Assembly (NCBI RefSeq): GCF_036898095.1
Contig: NC_090726.1
Span: 31,810,861 to 31,874,860 of the forward strand
Direction: 5' to 3'
DNA: 64,000 bases
Source: Palaemon carinicauda
Lineage: Eukaryota; Arthropoda; Malacostraca; Decapoda; Palaemonidae
The notes under the pieces were generated by a model. It ran no database searches, was not told the origin of the DNA, and saw only the letters and a list, made by a program, of their open reading frames with translations. Both the position numbers and the translations under genes were made by a program. Shown in pieces: positions 57,401 through 64,000 of the stretch (position 1 is the stretch's first letter; the number at the start of each line of letters is the position of its first letter).

Positions 57401-60400
57401 ACTACGAAAATCCTCACTCAGTGCAATTCAAAAATTTAAATTTTGTGTTAAATATTGCCCAATAATGTACAGCTCAAGTCAAGCGTGAAATTTAGCATCA
57501 AAAATTGCGAATAATATTGTACACTGCTGTATTAACAATCGCCATAAAATGCAAGTCGATATATGAAATTTTGAGTTAGAAATTGGCAAAGATTGAGTCA
57601 AACTGTAAAATTTAGAGTTTGAAATTGCCAAATATAGCGCAATGTTGAAATGAAAAATAAGTCAAAATGTGGAATTAAGCTTTAGTAATTGGTAAATAAT
57701 ACTGTTAACTATTAGAAATAGCTTAAGTAATGAAAAAAAAATAATTGAATAATATTTTTATAAACATAAAATGTACTGTTAGAAGCAAATGAATTCTCTT
57801 TACATAGTTTGTTTACATTATGCGTACTTGTATAATGCACTGTGTTGATGCCCGCTATGCCATGATTTAGAATTTCAGTTTGAATTCTGTCACTCGTGTT
57901 ACAGTCCCCTTAAGTGTCGAATAAAATTTTGTGGTAATGCTTATAAAATTTTGTTCCAAGTCTCCTACCTCTAATATTACTAAGAAGATCAGAAAATGGA
58001 CATACTGTGCTGTCATAACCAAGGACAGCGAACTGCAGATAATGTAAGAGATACAACAGTGTCTGAATCTACATTAAGAATCATTTATCCTGCTAAGAAC
58101 AAGATTGAGGCTAGCGTTGACCTGACCAAGGCTTATCTTTCTTATCCAAGAAGTTGGATGTTGTACATAATCCAGGTATTAGCAGGATGGAAGAGATGCG
58201 GAAAATTTAATTCATAAACGGAATCCACGCAACATTCCTCTGACCATGGCCATCCTCCAGACAAAAGCTAAGAATCTCTACAATGAGCTGATGAAGGACC
58301 ATTCGGATGCCAAACCTTTCATTATAAGTAGTGGGAGGTTTTCTAATTTTAAGAATTGGCATGGTTTTCACAATGTGAAATATCGTGGGTAGGCTGCATC
58401 TGCCGATTATCCAGCAGCTGAAGCCTATATCAATACGCTGCAAGAATGTATCAAGAAGAATGGATACAGGAAGGAGCAAATATTTAATCTTGATGAAACT
58501 TCTCTTTACCCATATTGTGACAGGATGTACAGTATATTTCCGAGGAGGAGAAAAGGACTTGTGATGTCAAGAAGATATGGAATAGTACAACTTCGAAACT
58601 GAAATAACAATGAGGCCCTGGTGCTTTGCTTCTTACCATTAAATGCTAGAGTATCTCATTATTTTATAAGTGGCCTCTGTCTATTGAAAAGAAAGGAAAT
58701 GGTCATGTTTTGTAAATTTTATAAGTAAATATTGATAAACCAATGGTTTGGAAAAAAAAAACAGCAATTAGAACATCATGCAACTATTGAAATTAAAAAT
58801 TATTTTTTTACCTCATTTTGGTTTTACAAAAGTGATTTTGCATTAAGGACACTGACAGTGAGCATTTGAGTGCAAAGCACATTTACACTTTCGTAGTGAT
58901 TTAGTATTATTGTGTTTACTTCAGATGGACAGTCGTGCAGGTCTAGGAGATTTGACTCTTCGAAGTTCGGCTGATCAGGGACCTCTTGCTTCCTACTCGA
59001 CCACACTTCCACAGTTTGAAATCTCGTACATACAACAGGTTGGTAACAGAAGTGTTAAAAGTGTTAGCTTTACCACATAATTTATAATTTGTGTCAATAA
59101 AATTCCAGTCATTTCATTTTCAGATGAAGAGAAAACAGTAGCTAGTTCATAATTGTTAATTTCGTGCACGTTCCAACGTCTTCTGTTATTAGTTAGCTGT
59201 TGGAATTCTAATACTATTTTAATTGATGTCTAGTCATTCCTGAATCCTTTGATTATGTAAAACATTCCCTGTTTACATCTTGCAGTTTCAAAGTATAAAC
59301 ATCATCTTGTCCTACTTAACAGGCATCAGAACCTAGCGGCCACTTGGGCAATGCACTCGAGTCATCTAGTTGTCAGATGATTAGCGACCCTTCTTATGGA
59401 TTGTTGTCACAATCTGCATACTCCCTAAACTCCATTCATCACTCACAAAACCCGGTAAGTTTACTTTGTAAGATTAATTTTTAAAGTGTTTTGCAATTAT
59501 TTTGAGTAGAGCTGAATTCAGTAAGGATAATCAAGTTTTAGGACTGAAGTATTGACAAATTTTAAGAGCAAAAATTAGACACAAATGAGATTTGGTACAT
59601 TTATTTGAGATTATAAAGTAATTTTGTATTAAAAGTGTTGAATGATGTGAATGTTCATTATCCTAGGAAGCGAAAGAAATATTAGAATTATAGGTCCTTA
59701 GGTTTGAAAAGGCAATTATTATTATCTTTATAAAAGCTAACTGTAAGTGCAAGTTCTTGTTAATGCCACTTCTCTTGCCCCTTAAAAATAAAAACCTTCT
59801 ACTTTTCAGGTTGTTATAACCTCCCATACTCAACCTTCAGCCTTGCAGCAGCAGCAGTCACAACAGCAGCAACAGTCTTCCCAAGTGCAGCAACAAGGGC
59901 AACAGCAGCAGCAACAGTCGCAGCAGCATGAGGCACCGGGGCAGCAAGTGACTTTGTACTCCTCTAATCTCAGTCTTCCTTCAACGAGGGGCAGCTTCCG
60001 AAGGTAATGGCCATGTTTTTTTTTTTTTTGTGATCAGCCATGTGTTTGTGTTTTTTATGAGTTATGATTTTTTGGTGGAATTAAATAAGTACTGTAATAC
60101 CTCAAGTTACGAGTAAGTTTGGATACAATCAAATCGCGATGTGAGCATATAAATTGGATTGGGTTACAATTAATACATCAGTCTTTGAGCAAAATATTTT
60201 CCGCCATTGGTGATTTATTCGGATGAGTACTAACAAGACTAGCATATGTGTCACCCATTCAGCGTTTACACTGTGTTTGCGTGACTTGTATCCCATTTTA
60301 AAAGAGAGGCAAAAGAATTCTCATTTAAATAGGTTCCTTTTCAAAATTAAATGTAAGAGTTTGAAAAATAAGAGTCCATTAAGCATAAATTAAGTGGTTC

Positions 60401-63231
60401 AGTTACAGTAAACAATGTTTAAGAGAGAAGTGATATTTTACCAGAACTGTAATTAGTTCTTAATAATTTCTGATGCTAGGGATTTTCAATTTTCAATAAT
60501 TACCATTAAAAAACCTTTAAAAATGCATGTACAGGTAAATGTGTATTATGGACCTTTTGGGACACATGTAGGGACTTTCTTTTATTTCCTATGGAAATTT
60601 TTTTCTTAAAAAGCGAGCATTGTATGTTGCAAACGTGGTCCCAAAATAATTTAAACTTAAATTGAGGTACAATACCACTTTAGCATATCGTATATCATTG
60701 AAAATACATAAGGTAATTATTAAATCTCAAGGGTTTTTCTTTTCCAAATCAATACTTTTTTATTCTGATGATTTAAATGTACAATCCACCATTTTTAGAA
60801 CAGGTAAAATATGATAGGTAAGCTGATAACTGTATATAAGTCTATCCTAACCTTAGTTGCATTATACCACTTCTAGGAGGCAATGTAAACTAGCCACATT
60901 GTAATGTCCAAAGAAACTTCCCTAAATGTTGCCACCTTCTGTTTGGAATGGTAAAAAACTTGGCAAATTTAGCATTTTGAGTACAGTAGTAAGGTTTTTT
61001 TTTTTCCACTGTGATTTCCCCTCTCACCTAAATAAAAGTGATCTTGAAGTGGAAATGAAAGACATAGAGTTGAAGAAAAAGGTTAAAGGAAACTAATCAG
61101 GTTTTGAAGTAGGATTTGAGTAATCTACCATTAAAAACCTTGTTAAGACTATGAATATAATTATATGAACCATCAAGACCTCTGGTAATCAAAACTCGAA
61201 GATCGCTGTGTGATTGTTGCAAATCCAGCAAATTAAGTTTAGATTCACACAATAGTGTGCTATACTGTAGATTATCATCATAAATGTTTTCATGCTAACT
61301 CCTCCCTCTTCAGAATCAGACATGAAATGAGTTATCTCCATTTTCATCCATCCTGTACTTTAATATTCATAAACTCTAGGGCTAGGTCTTCATCTATCAT
61401 CTTTTTCCTCAATTTGCCATACCTTCCAACAGATCTTCATCCTTCCACTTCTATGTCTATTGGTTTCATGACTAACTGTTTCTCATCCCTTCTCCAAGTC
61501 ATCTCAAGCTTTGAGTTCTTAGCCTTTTTACCAACTAATGAACACCACATCTCAACCAATTTCTTAACCCCTTATTTAAATCTCTTCCATTTTCTTTTTT
61601 CAATGCTGATACATAAGCTGCAGAGAGTAGTGAAGGTCTTATGAACTCGTCATAATTCTTTGCGTTATGTTTCATTTATGCTGACTCCAACCTTTCTTGC
61701 TGCTGCTTCATTATCCAGTGTTTCTCCAAGGTAACAGTAGCTTTATCTCTTCTAAGACCTGCCCATATACTGTACCACAACAGAATTTTCAACACTCATC
61801 TTTCCCATTGCTCTTGTAATAAATTTTTGGCCTCTAAAATCATATTCTGTATATATTTAAGTAATGCATAGTACTTCCTATTGCATTATCTGTTACATTT
61901 CTTACACAGTACAGTATAGCATTCACCCCCAATACCTTTCCCACAATAACCTTATGGCCACTTTTGTGATTGTGCTTTTTCCTTGGCTTCCCTTGCAAGC
62001 ATCATTAGCTTTGCTTTGCTTACATTTGATTTATTTCTCTCTTCCCCATTCCACTTGCACATCTAGACATTTCCATCACCTGTTTTATGGATTCTGTCAT
62101 CAATACTAGGTCATCTTGGCACAGTAGCTCTAAGGACTTCCTTTTCCATCACTCTTTAGAAATCAAGATTTTTATTATCAGTCCTTTTTTTTTTTTTTTT
62201 TTTTATTAAAAGACCTCTTGTAATTGGTGAAAAGTTTTGATAGTGAAACATTGGAAAAAATATTTTTCCATATGTAAGTCTCATTATGTCCAGCAAACTA
62301 TAACCTCAATTAAGAGATGTAATTAAATTTTTTTGAAAACTCTACTTGCATTTTTTCTTTGTATTACATAAGTTTTCAGAAAACTAACTCATACCTCATA
62401 ATTTAGGGTTCTGGAAGAGTAAAGGTATGTGTAAGATAATGGTTATTAAATACATTACTATAGTTATCATGAGGAAAATATTTTATCCATTAAGATAATG
62501 TCACAATCTTATCTTCCTTTCAGAACTTTACTACCTCAGTATAGACCAGCACCAGATTACGAAACAGCGTTAGTTCAAAAATATGGTCCTGGAGTAAACC
62601 CTGTCAATGTTCGGGCCACAATGTTATATTCTTCGCAGCCTGAGATATCCAATAGCCATGTTTTGGAAGGACCTTCCCAGGAAGGTAAGGATTGAGATCA
62701 TTAAAACTAAGAATAGATTTGTCCCTTGAAAGCTTAATCATACGCTAAAATGTGGGGAAACTGATTCATTGGAATATCTTAAGGGAAGGCTTCTTTTATT
62801 GTACACTTCAATTGGTCTTTATGTTGCTTACTGTTTTAAGCGTAAACAGTCTCGGATGTCTAGGTACTTAACAGCCAATAGTTTATGGTTAAGTGACTTA
62901 GTCATATATGCTACCCAACGCCTGTGTATGTTGAAACAGTGAAAATTTCTATGGAATATCCTTAATGTCTTGTTATTAAATTATTTTATAAAACTTGAGG
63001 GAGATATTTATCTGTAGTTAGACAGTATCTTTGGTTTTATAAATGGTGTACTTTTAAAGTACAGTGGTTGCATTATTTGACATATATTTATATTTTTTTT
63101 TCAGCACCCGTCAGTAACTACAGCCACTATAAAGGTTACACGGATCTTTCTGTGTACCATGATCCTTCTATTCCACAACTTAGTCGATCGGCTGGGATAC
63201 TCATGCCGGGACCTCTCCACAACACATACAG
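39475..63231 (+). CDS. Pez: FERM-domain protein tyrosine phosphatase, PTPN14/PTPN21 (Pez) family, 5' half
   Basis: Thirteen coding exons join in phase to give about 590 residues, from ATG 39,481 to the last exon in the window. Residues 1-305 form a complete FERM domain: F1 (starting MPFKLRLKKTRQYNV), F2 (from about 117) and F3 (about 225-305, with RWNDITNLVNNKRTF and AAKYVWKMCVKQHTFY). The start and the spacing match vertebrate PTPN14/PTPN21 and fly Pez. Residues 306-590 are the low-complexity linker, with a Gln-rich tract (exon 11) and a conserved RPAPDYET motif (exon 12) typical of this family. The catalytic PTP domain, expected about 600 residues further on, lies past 64,000. The family acts at junctions and in growth signalling (Hippo/Yorkie) as an adaptor and phosphatase (established for relatives). 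The ATG is chosen for the family-typical MPF start right after an acceptor. No stops occur in the spliced frame. Confidence 0.93.
39481..39654 (+). CDS. Pez: Pez-like exon 1 (first coding), residues 1-58
   Basis: Starts MPFKLRLKKTRQYNV and encodes the beginning of FERM lobe F1 including DSTGQDCLHNVCQRL. The acceptor ends at 39,474; the donor CAG/gtaaac is at 39,655. 174 nt, phase 0 end. Confidence 0.95.
39802..39977 (+). CDS. Pez: Pez-like exon 2, residues 59-117
   Basis: Acceptor ttttcag at 39,795-39,801; donor AAG/gtaatc at 39,978. Encodes VRWVELDRPLKKQLDKYA, the strongest family match in F1. 176 nt. Confidence 0.95.
39978..41583. other. Introns 2 to 5: no recognised elements
   Basis: Intron 2 (39,978-41,583), intron 3 (41,682-42,609), intron 4 (42,681-43,826) and intron 5 (43,980-44,537) are A/T-rich. 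They hold no gene, RNA or repeat family that I recognise. They contrast with introns 6-8 and 11, which are full of transposons. Confidence 0.5.
41584..41681 (+). CDS. Pez: Pez-like exon 3, residues 117-150
   Basis: Acceptor tttttcag before 41,584; donor AAG/gtataa at 41,682. Encodes SHYFLQVKQDVLEGKLRC and a helix HEQAVLLASYSLQ, the start of FERM lobe F2. 98 nt. Confidence 0.93.
42610..42680 (+). CDS. Pez: Pez-like exon 4, residues 150-173, with GC donor
   Basis: Acceptor tgttttag before 42,610. Encodes AEFGDHQPDRHTAEYLKDFM. The donor reads AAAG/gcaagt at 42,681, a GC-AG intron whose other donor bases fit the consensus perfectly. No nearby GT keeps the phase. 71 nt. Confidence 0.88.
43827..43979 (+). 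CDS. Pez: Pez-like exon 5, residues 174-224
   Basis: Encodes VVSENEVAALLEAVVWQYSS and ALAETYYILEAQRLDGYGQE, the end of FERM lobe F2. The acceptor is a tandem CAGCAG (43,821-43,826), so a 3-nt alternative (start 43,824) adding one Gln is possible. Donor AGG/gtaaat at 43,980. Phase 0 both sides. Confidence 0.92.
44538..44626 (+). CDS. Pez: Pez-like exon 6, residues 225-254
   Basis: Acceptor cttgcag before 44,538; donor TAG/gtcagt at 44,627. Encodes DDRGCEVYLGTSLMGIVVK, the first strands of FERM lobe F3. 89 nt, phase 2. Confidence 0.92.
44738..48185 (+). mobile_element. DIRS element D, strongly decayed, in intron 6
   Basis: Terminal inverted repeats: 44,760-44,895 (acaaacttcagacctttata onward, through a 'ggaacagccatttaaactttt' block and 'aatcttcacttt') matches the reverse complement of about 48,030-48,165 with moderate drift. 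The right end itself folds back (47,970-48,000 pairs with 48,150-48,180), as ICR-plus-end segments do in A, B and C. The 3.1-kb interior has no clear domain. Scattered pieces look retroelement-like: a 'TDAPSGTLIQWD'-type RNase H Asp block near 47,575, and acidic/Ser-rich gag-like sequence near 45,130-45,600. Class is inferred mainly from end structure and the shared terminus with 35,709-35,944. Confidence 0.6.
48221..48356 (+). CDS. Pez: Pez-like exon 7, residues 254-299
   Basis: Acceptor attgtttcag before 48,221; donor CAG/gtaaga at 48,357. Encodes RWNDITNLVNNKRTFGIEC and DEPDAAKYVWKMCVKQ, the core of FERM lobe F3. Only 36 bp separate it from DIRS D on the left and 410 bp from DIRS B on the right. 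Confidence 0.95.
48782..48944 (+). repeat. Left inverted terminal repeat, DIRS B
   Basis: Reverse complement of 55,061-55,225 with few mismatches, for example TTAGCCGG on the left against TTACCCGG expected from the right. Confidence 0.9.
49148..50590 (+). pseudogene. DIRS B gag-like, frameshifted
   Basis: ATG at 49,148 (MADPSQVPKFRKCNARDC). The cysteine module is conserved with A (HTVCSNC, CEEC, then LERDRVRRSS). Alignment to A shows a 2-nt loss at about 50,065 (after the DPK block), so reading continues in the frame LLQTMQYQLTSLMQDFRAEK. A 1-nt gain follows at about 50,575 (near QYSDD), after which the frame is that of the long downstream ORF. Without these indels gag and RT would be continuous. 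The middle is Pro/Gln/Val-rich and the most divergent part between A and B. Confidence 0.85.
50578..53622 (+). CDS. DIRS B gag C-terminus fused to RT-RNase H-methyltransferase
   Basis: 1,014 codons open. Residues about 20-270 are the conserved gag C-terminal domain (LDFRKVLALFKEMFPDQF; LDWCLGALSRKISPTEKE; QKDTHDLVASSARKA). RT follows: FYNRLFLVAKKTGGWRPVLD, LDLRDAYFHVPIH, SLYLDDWLL at about residue 535. RNase H: LFSDASDTGWGATL (about 701), INCKELRAVHLAL, VEVNSDNTTALAY (about 758), ADCLSRK. The MT-type tail has GQPTIDLFTTSMTKRLP and AFPPFKIV (about 881). Catalytic residues are all present. In the element's parent, translation would have come through from gag; the ATG at 50,578 is not a natural start. 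The last 180 nt overlap the recombinase. Confidence 0.92.
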   Translation: MMDSDDDDAAHVDEPHSDLDEPKSTQPSLDFRKVLALFKEMFPDQFVSVAPRSPPSEFALGTQSSSPAFTRLVLARSSKRALRVIGEWMQSKKSLGKTAFTFPPARLSSRSSVWYATGEVLGLGVPASAQGDFSSLVDSPRRLAMRRSKICWSPSDLDHLLKGLFRTFEVFNFLDWCLGALSRKISPTEKESSLLIMSCMDKAIRDRSSELAASFVSGVLKKRENLCSFLSAGVTPCQRSELLFAPLSKCLFPEDLIKEIAASLIQKDTHDLVASSARKATPLPTLSARPRMDTPASRFIPPFCGRASSRGGARAEERKEPSPLKAESDCQLLQTAVGARLKNFWQTWEKRGADAQSVKLLREGYKIPFVRKPPLATSPIDISPKYREEDKRRALKQEVSLLLEKGAVVKVLDHQTPGFYNRLFLVAKKTGGWRPVLDVSALNAFVTKQTFSMETTKSVLAAVRREDWMVSLDLRDAYFHVPIHPDSQPFLRFVYEKVVYQFQALCFGLSTAPLVFTRLMRNVAKFLHLADIRASLYLDDWLLRASSSRRCLKDLKWTLDLTKELGLLVNMEKSQVVPSQTIVYLGMEIHSLAFRAFPSAPRTSQAQLCIQNMLKKERCSVRQWMSLIGTLSSLEQFVSLGRLHLRPLQYHLAVYWKKDKTLEAVSIPISEKMKSCLTWWKDSISLREGLPLAVQTPNHVLFSDASDTGWGATLDGRECSGTWNSSQRTMHINCKELRAVHLALKSFKSLLQGKVVEVNSDNTTALAYISKQGGTHSMTLYEIARDLLTWSKDLNISLVTRFIQGNLNVMADCLSRKGQIIPTEWTLHKDVCKRLWATWGQPTIDLFTTSMTKRLPIYCSPIPDPAAVHIDAFLLDWSHLDLYAFPPFKIVNKVLQKFASHEGTRLTLVAPLWPAREWFTEVLRWLVDVPRTLPLRVDLLRQPHVKKVHQGLHALRLTAFRLSKDSRELEAFRRRQPGRLLEQGGHPPLESTNRSGKSSETGASQYQYPRPVPL
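51873..54521 (+). CDS. DIRS B tyrosine recombinase frame
   Basis: A frame of 882 codons lies shifted against RT. The recombinase domain occupies only its last part (about 53,430-54,521): SRARGFSKEAARAIARARR, TIKGYRSMLASVFRHRGLDL, LATAKRVSEIHAFS (Arg), RTHEVRAVATSVAFK (His-x-x-Arg), VFASFYLKDV (Tyr), closing with LGPFVAASAVVGEG. The 1.5 kb before that is open but is the out-of-frame reading of RT/RNase H, and its use is unproven. The ATG at 51,873 is only the first in frame. The recombinase would integrate the circular DNA intermediate. Confidence 0.85.
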   Translation: MEAGARRQCAECLCHKADVLHGDHKVRSSSGQKGRLDGLFRPEGRILSRPHPPRLPTFSEICLRKGCLPVSSPVLWPKHSSSCVYEADEECSQIPSFSGHQSLPLFGRLASKSFFQSSLSEGSKVDSRSDQGIGSPGQYGKVSSGPIPNYCVFRDGDSQSSFSGFSVGPQNKSSPVMHPEHAEEGTMFSQAVDESDRDAIIPGTVRIVRKTTPPSSSISPSCLLEKGQDARSGLDPHFREDEVLPDLVEGQYQPQRGSAPGCSDSQPRSLLGRIGHGLGRDIRRSGMLGNLELESKDNAYQLQGATGSSSGLEKLQVSPSRQSGGGELRQHHGFGVHLQARRNPLYDVVRDRKGPPHLVKRSKHFTSNEVHPRQLECHGRLPQSEGTNHSNRMDPTQGCVQETVGHMGPAYHRSLHNLDDQEAPNILLTNPGPSSSSYRCLSPRLVTSRPICIPPVQDCQQGTAEVRLSRRDKVDVSCSPLARERMVHRGTSMASGRSQNSSSKGGPSTSATRKEGTPRPPRSSSDCLQTIERLSRARGFSKEAARAIARARRTSTLRVYQSKWEVFRNWCKSVSVSSTSTSVTQIADFLLYLRKERSLSAPTIKGYRSMLASVFRHRGLDLSNNKDLQDLLKSFETTKERRLATPGWNLDVVLRFLMSERFEPLQSASFKDLTLKTLFLVCLATAKRVSEIHAFSRNIGFSSETATCSLQLGFLAKNELPSRPWPKSFDIPSLSNMVGNELERVLCPVRALKFYLRRTKPLRGQSEALWCSVKKPSLPMSKNALSYFIRLLIREAHSHLSEEDQALLKVRTHEVRAVATSVAFKQNRSLRSIMDATYWRSKSVFASFYLKDVQSLYENCYTLGPFVAASAVVGEGSTTIIP
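54522..54926 (+). other. DIRS B conserved 3' non-coding region with stem-loop
   Basis: Parallels 28,735-29,134 in A. The hairpin arms are at 54,752-54,767 (TAAGGAAGACGTACTT) and 54,789-54,803 (AAGTCGACTTCCTTA). Confidence 0.6.
54927..55018 (+). repeat. Internal complementary region, DIRS B
   Basis: 54,927-54,962 is the reverse complement of the left end (48,767-48,802) and 54,963-55,018 is the reverse complement of the right end (55,207-55,260), joined as in A. Confidence 0.9.
55061..55225 (+). repeat. Right inverted terminal repeat, DIRS B
   Basis: Pairs with 48,782-48,944. Confidence 0.9.
55261..56361. other. Rest of intron 7, with inverted repeat
   Basis: No gene. A perfect 19-bp inverted pair (CATCACTACTGCTGGAGAC at 55,400-55,418 and its complement at 55,865-55,883), with weaker similarity beyond, suggests two opposing fragments of one repeat. 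A short CAGTA-type palindromic run lies at 56,114-56,135. Confidence 0.5.
56362..56505 (+). CDS. Pez: Pez-like exon 8, residues 300-347
   Basis: Acceptor ttttgtacag before 56,362; donor ATG/gtatgt at 56,506. HTFYKRNQDV closes the FERM domain (relatives have HKFYRLNQ). The rest is linker, rich in Ser, His and Gln. 144 nt, phase 0. Confidence 0.9.
57960..58620 (+). pseudogene. pogo/Tigger-like transposase fragment in intron 8
   Basis: Plus-strand pieces in several frames. A SESTLRIIYPAKNKIEAS segment corresponds to the first helix-turn-helix and its linker. Then an IPL-M-ILQTKAKNLYNELM-like second DNA-binding domain (58,228-58,300), an SSGRF-NFKNWHGFHNVK-like segment, and QIFNLDETSLY with the first catalytic Asp (58,485-58,505). 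Stops and frameshifts abound, and the second half of the DDE domain is missing. CENP-B/Tigger-type transposases have this order. Confidence 0.75.
58925..59038 (+). CDS. Pez: Pez-like exon 9, residues 348-385
   Basis: Acceptor acttcag before 58,925; donor CAG/gttggt at 59,039. Encodes linker sequence MDSRAGLGDLTLRSSADQG. 114 nt. Less conserved; the assignment rests on phase, splice sites and lack of stops. Confidence 0.8.
59323..59454 (+). CDS. Pez: Pez-like exon 10, residues 386-429
   Basis: Acceptor cttaacag before 59,323; donor CCG/gtaagt at 59,455. Encodes Ser-rich linker with DPSYGLLSQSAYSLNS. 132 nt, phase 0. Confidence 0.8.
59810..60003 (+). CDS. Pez: Pez-like exon 11, residues 430-494, Gln-rich
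   Basis: Acceptor cttttcag before 59,810; donor AAG/gtaatg at 60,004. A tract of mixed CAG/CAA codons gives about 25 Gln within 36 residues (59,855-59,950), followed by VTLYSSNLSLPSTRGSFRR. 194 nt, phase 2. Confidence 0.85.
60090..60690. mobile_element. pogo/Tigger-like MITE in intron 11
   Basis: The left end TAATACCTCAAGTTACGAG (60,096-60,114) and the reverse complement of the right end (around 60,665-60,685, GTACCTCAATTTAAG) are related inverted repeats of the type borne by Tigger elements. The interior (about 0.6 kb) is non-coding. The last bases of the window (63,983-64,000, CAGTGGTACCTTGGATTA) look like the start of another such terminus. Confidence 0.6.
61250..62140 (-). pseudogene. 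LINE fragment in intron 11, reverse strand
   Basis: The minus-strand reading of 62,020-62,140 gives LLCQDDLVLMTESIKQVMEM, a decayed form of the LLYADDLVLMAES RT block. It is followed by a SKAKLMML-type segment, a Cys-rich GYCGKGIGG knuckle (61,900-61,960), a CYLGETLDN block (about 61,720), and a far C-terminal piece. Stops are frequent. The plus-strand open frame of 129 codons here is a shadow. Confidence 0.65.
62524..62684 (+). CDS. Pez: Pez-like exon 12, residues 494-547
   Basis: Acceptor cctttcag before 62,524; donor GAAG/gtaagg at 62,685. Encodes LLPQYRPAPDYETALVQKYG, a motif conserved in PTPN14/PTPN21/Pez linkers. 161 nt. Confidence 0.9.
63105..63231 (+). CDS. Pez: Pez-like exon 13, residues 548-590
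   Basis: Acceptor ttttttcag before 63,105; donor CAG/gtaagt at 63,232. Encodes VSNYSHYKGYTDLSVYHDPS, a Tyr-rich linker part. 127 nt, ends in phase 2, so at least one further exon lies outside the window. Confidence 0.85.
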
Positions 63232-64000
63232 GTAAGTAACTTGGTATATTTCTAGTATGCAGCATTAGATACTTCTGTTCAGATTTAAAGCTGATCATTT
63301 TGGTTCTCATCCAAAATACTGTAGCTAGTCATTGCTATTCAGTTGCCTTTAGTATCAGTCATGGTGGGTCAAGAATTATGCTGTAGTCAAAATTGATTAG
63401 ATCATTATTGATCTTGATAAGAAAGCAAAACAGATTTGGAAAATAAGGACAAAAGAAAACTAAATGAACAGTAAACGAATATTATTGCAGGTTATAAGGA
63501 TTTTTTTTTTTCACTATTAAAGTACTTCTGTATTCCAAAAGAAACAGAGAAAGGCCCACCGTTTACAACAAAATCATGGAACAATTGATCATGAGTTTGG
63601 ACCTGATAGTGGCTTGAATCTTTCATGGAACTTACCGTCACCTTCTGACAGAAATGTAAAATGGTTGTCAACCTTATTGGAAATATGTGGCAAAAATCTG
63701 AAAAAAGAAAGGTCAAGACAATGATGGGTATAAGATGGGCTTATTGGTGCATACATTCACCCCTCCATCATCACATTTTGTTTTTATGGTCATTGTCCTT
63801 TACAATCATATGAATTACTACTATTACTAAGTGAACAGGAATAGATACTACCATAAAGCCTTGATTTCATTCATCTGTAATATAATATTCACAATTGAAA
63901 ACATTAATTTATTGGCATCTCTAAGGAGAGGAGTTTACCTTCCCTCCCATGGACATTGCTGGTATTCCAGTCTATATAATACAGTGGTACCTTGGATTAT
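63232..64000. other. Start of the next intron
   Basis: A/T-rich, no exon recognised. The window closes in a possible Tigger-type terminal repeat (63,983-64,000). Confidence 0.5.

Noticed and set aside
61255..61644. 129-codon plus-strand frame in intron 11
   Set aside because: Antisense to a decayed LINE; no domain.

Overview
The window looks like nuclear DNA of a decapod crustacean, probably a shrimp-like species. The grounds are very long GA/CT, TA and TAA microsatellites, several DIRS-type tyrosine-recombinase retrotransposons, many degenerate non-LTR retrotransposons, tRNA-derived SINEs, and one widely spaced animal gene with canonical GT-AG introns. The species assignment is inference; nothing here is prokaryotic.

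Layout. 1-21.3 kb is repeat-rich DNA without a recognisable host gene. It holds microsatellites, three copies of one tRNA-derived SINE and the head of a second, and an RTE-like LINE (3.6-5.9 kb). A broken Ty3/Gypsy locus (6.0-7.7 kb) carries plus-strand RT next to minus-strand integrase and envelope-like fragments. There is a second LINE (13.9-15.0 kb), many copies of an unnamed (TAA)n-tailed repeat, and a piggyBac-like MITE (18.0 kb). 21.3-35.3 kb is one old, decayed DIRS element (C). A younger DIRS element (A, 22,595-29,465) has jumped into its reverse transcriptase, and TAA-tailed repeats and LINE pieces have landed further along. A decayed jockey-like LINE follows at 36.1-37.7 kb.

From 39.5 kb to the right edge runs the 5' half of a host gene on the plus strand: the FERM-domain protein tyrosine phosphatase of the PTPN14/PTPN21 (Drosophila Pez) family. 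Thirteen coding exons can be joined in phase, about 590 residues: the whole FERM domain and part of the linker, including a glutamine-rich stretch and a YRPAPDYET motif. The phosphatase domain must lie beyond 64,000. The introns are loaded with transposons. A decayed DIRS (D) fills intron 6 and a nearly complete DIRS (B, 48,767-55,260) fills much of intron 7, so exon 7 (136 bp) stands alone between them. Intron 8 has a decayed pogo/Tigger-like transposase, and intron 11 has a pogo-like MITE and a minus-strand LINE.

The most informative part is the DIRS set. A and B share a gag, RT-RNase H-methyltransferase and tyrosine recombinase layout, inverted terminal repeats and an internal complementary region. 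They are damaged at different places, so comparing them shows the original reading-frame plan: gag-RT-RH-MT in one frame, and YR in another frame overlapping the end of it.
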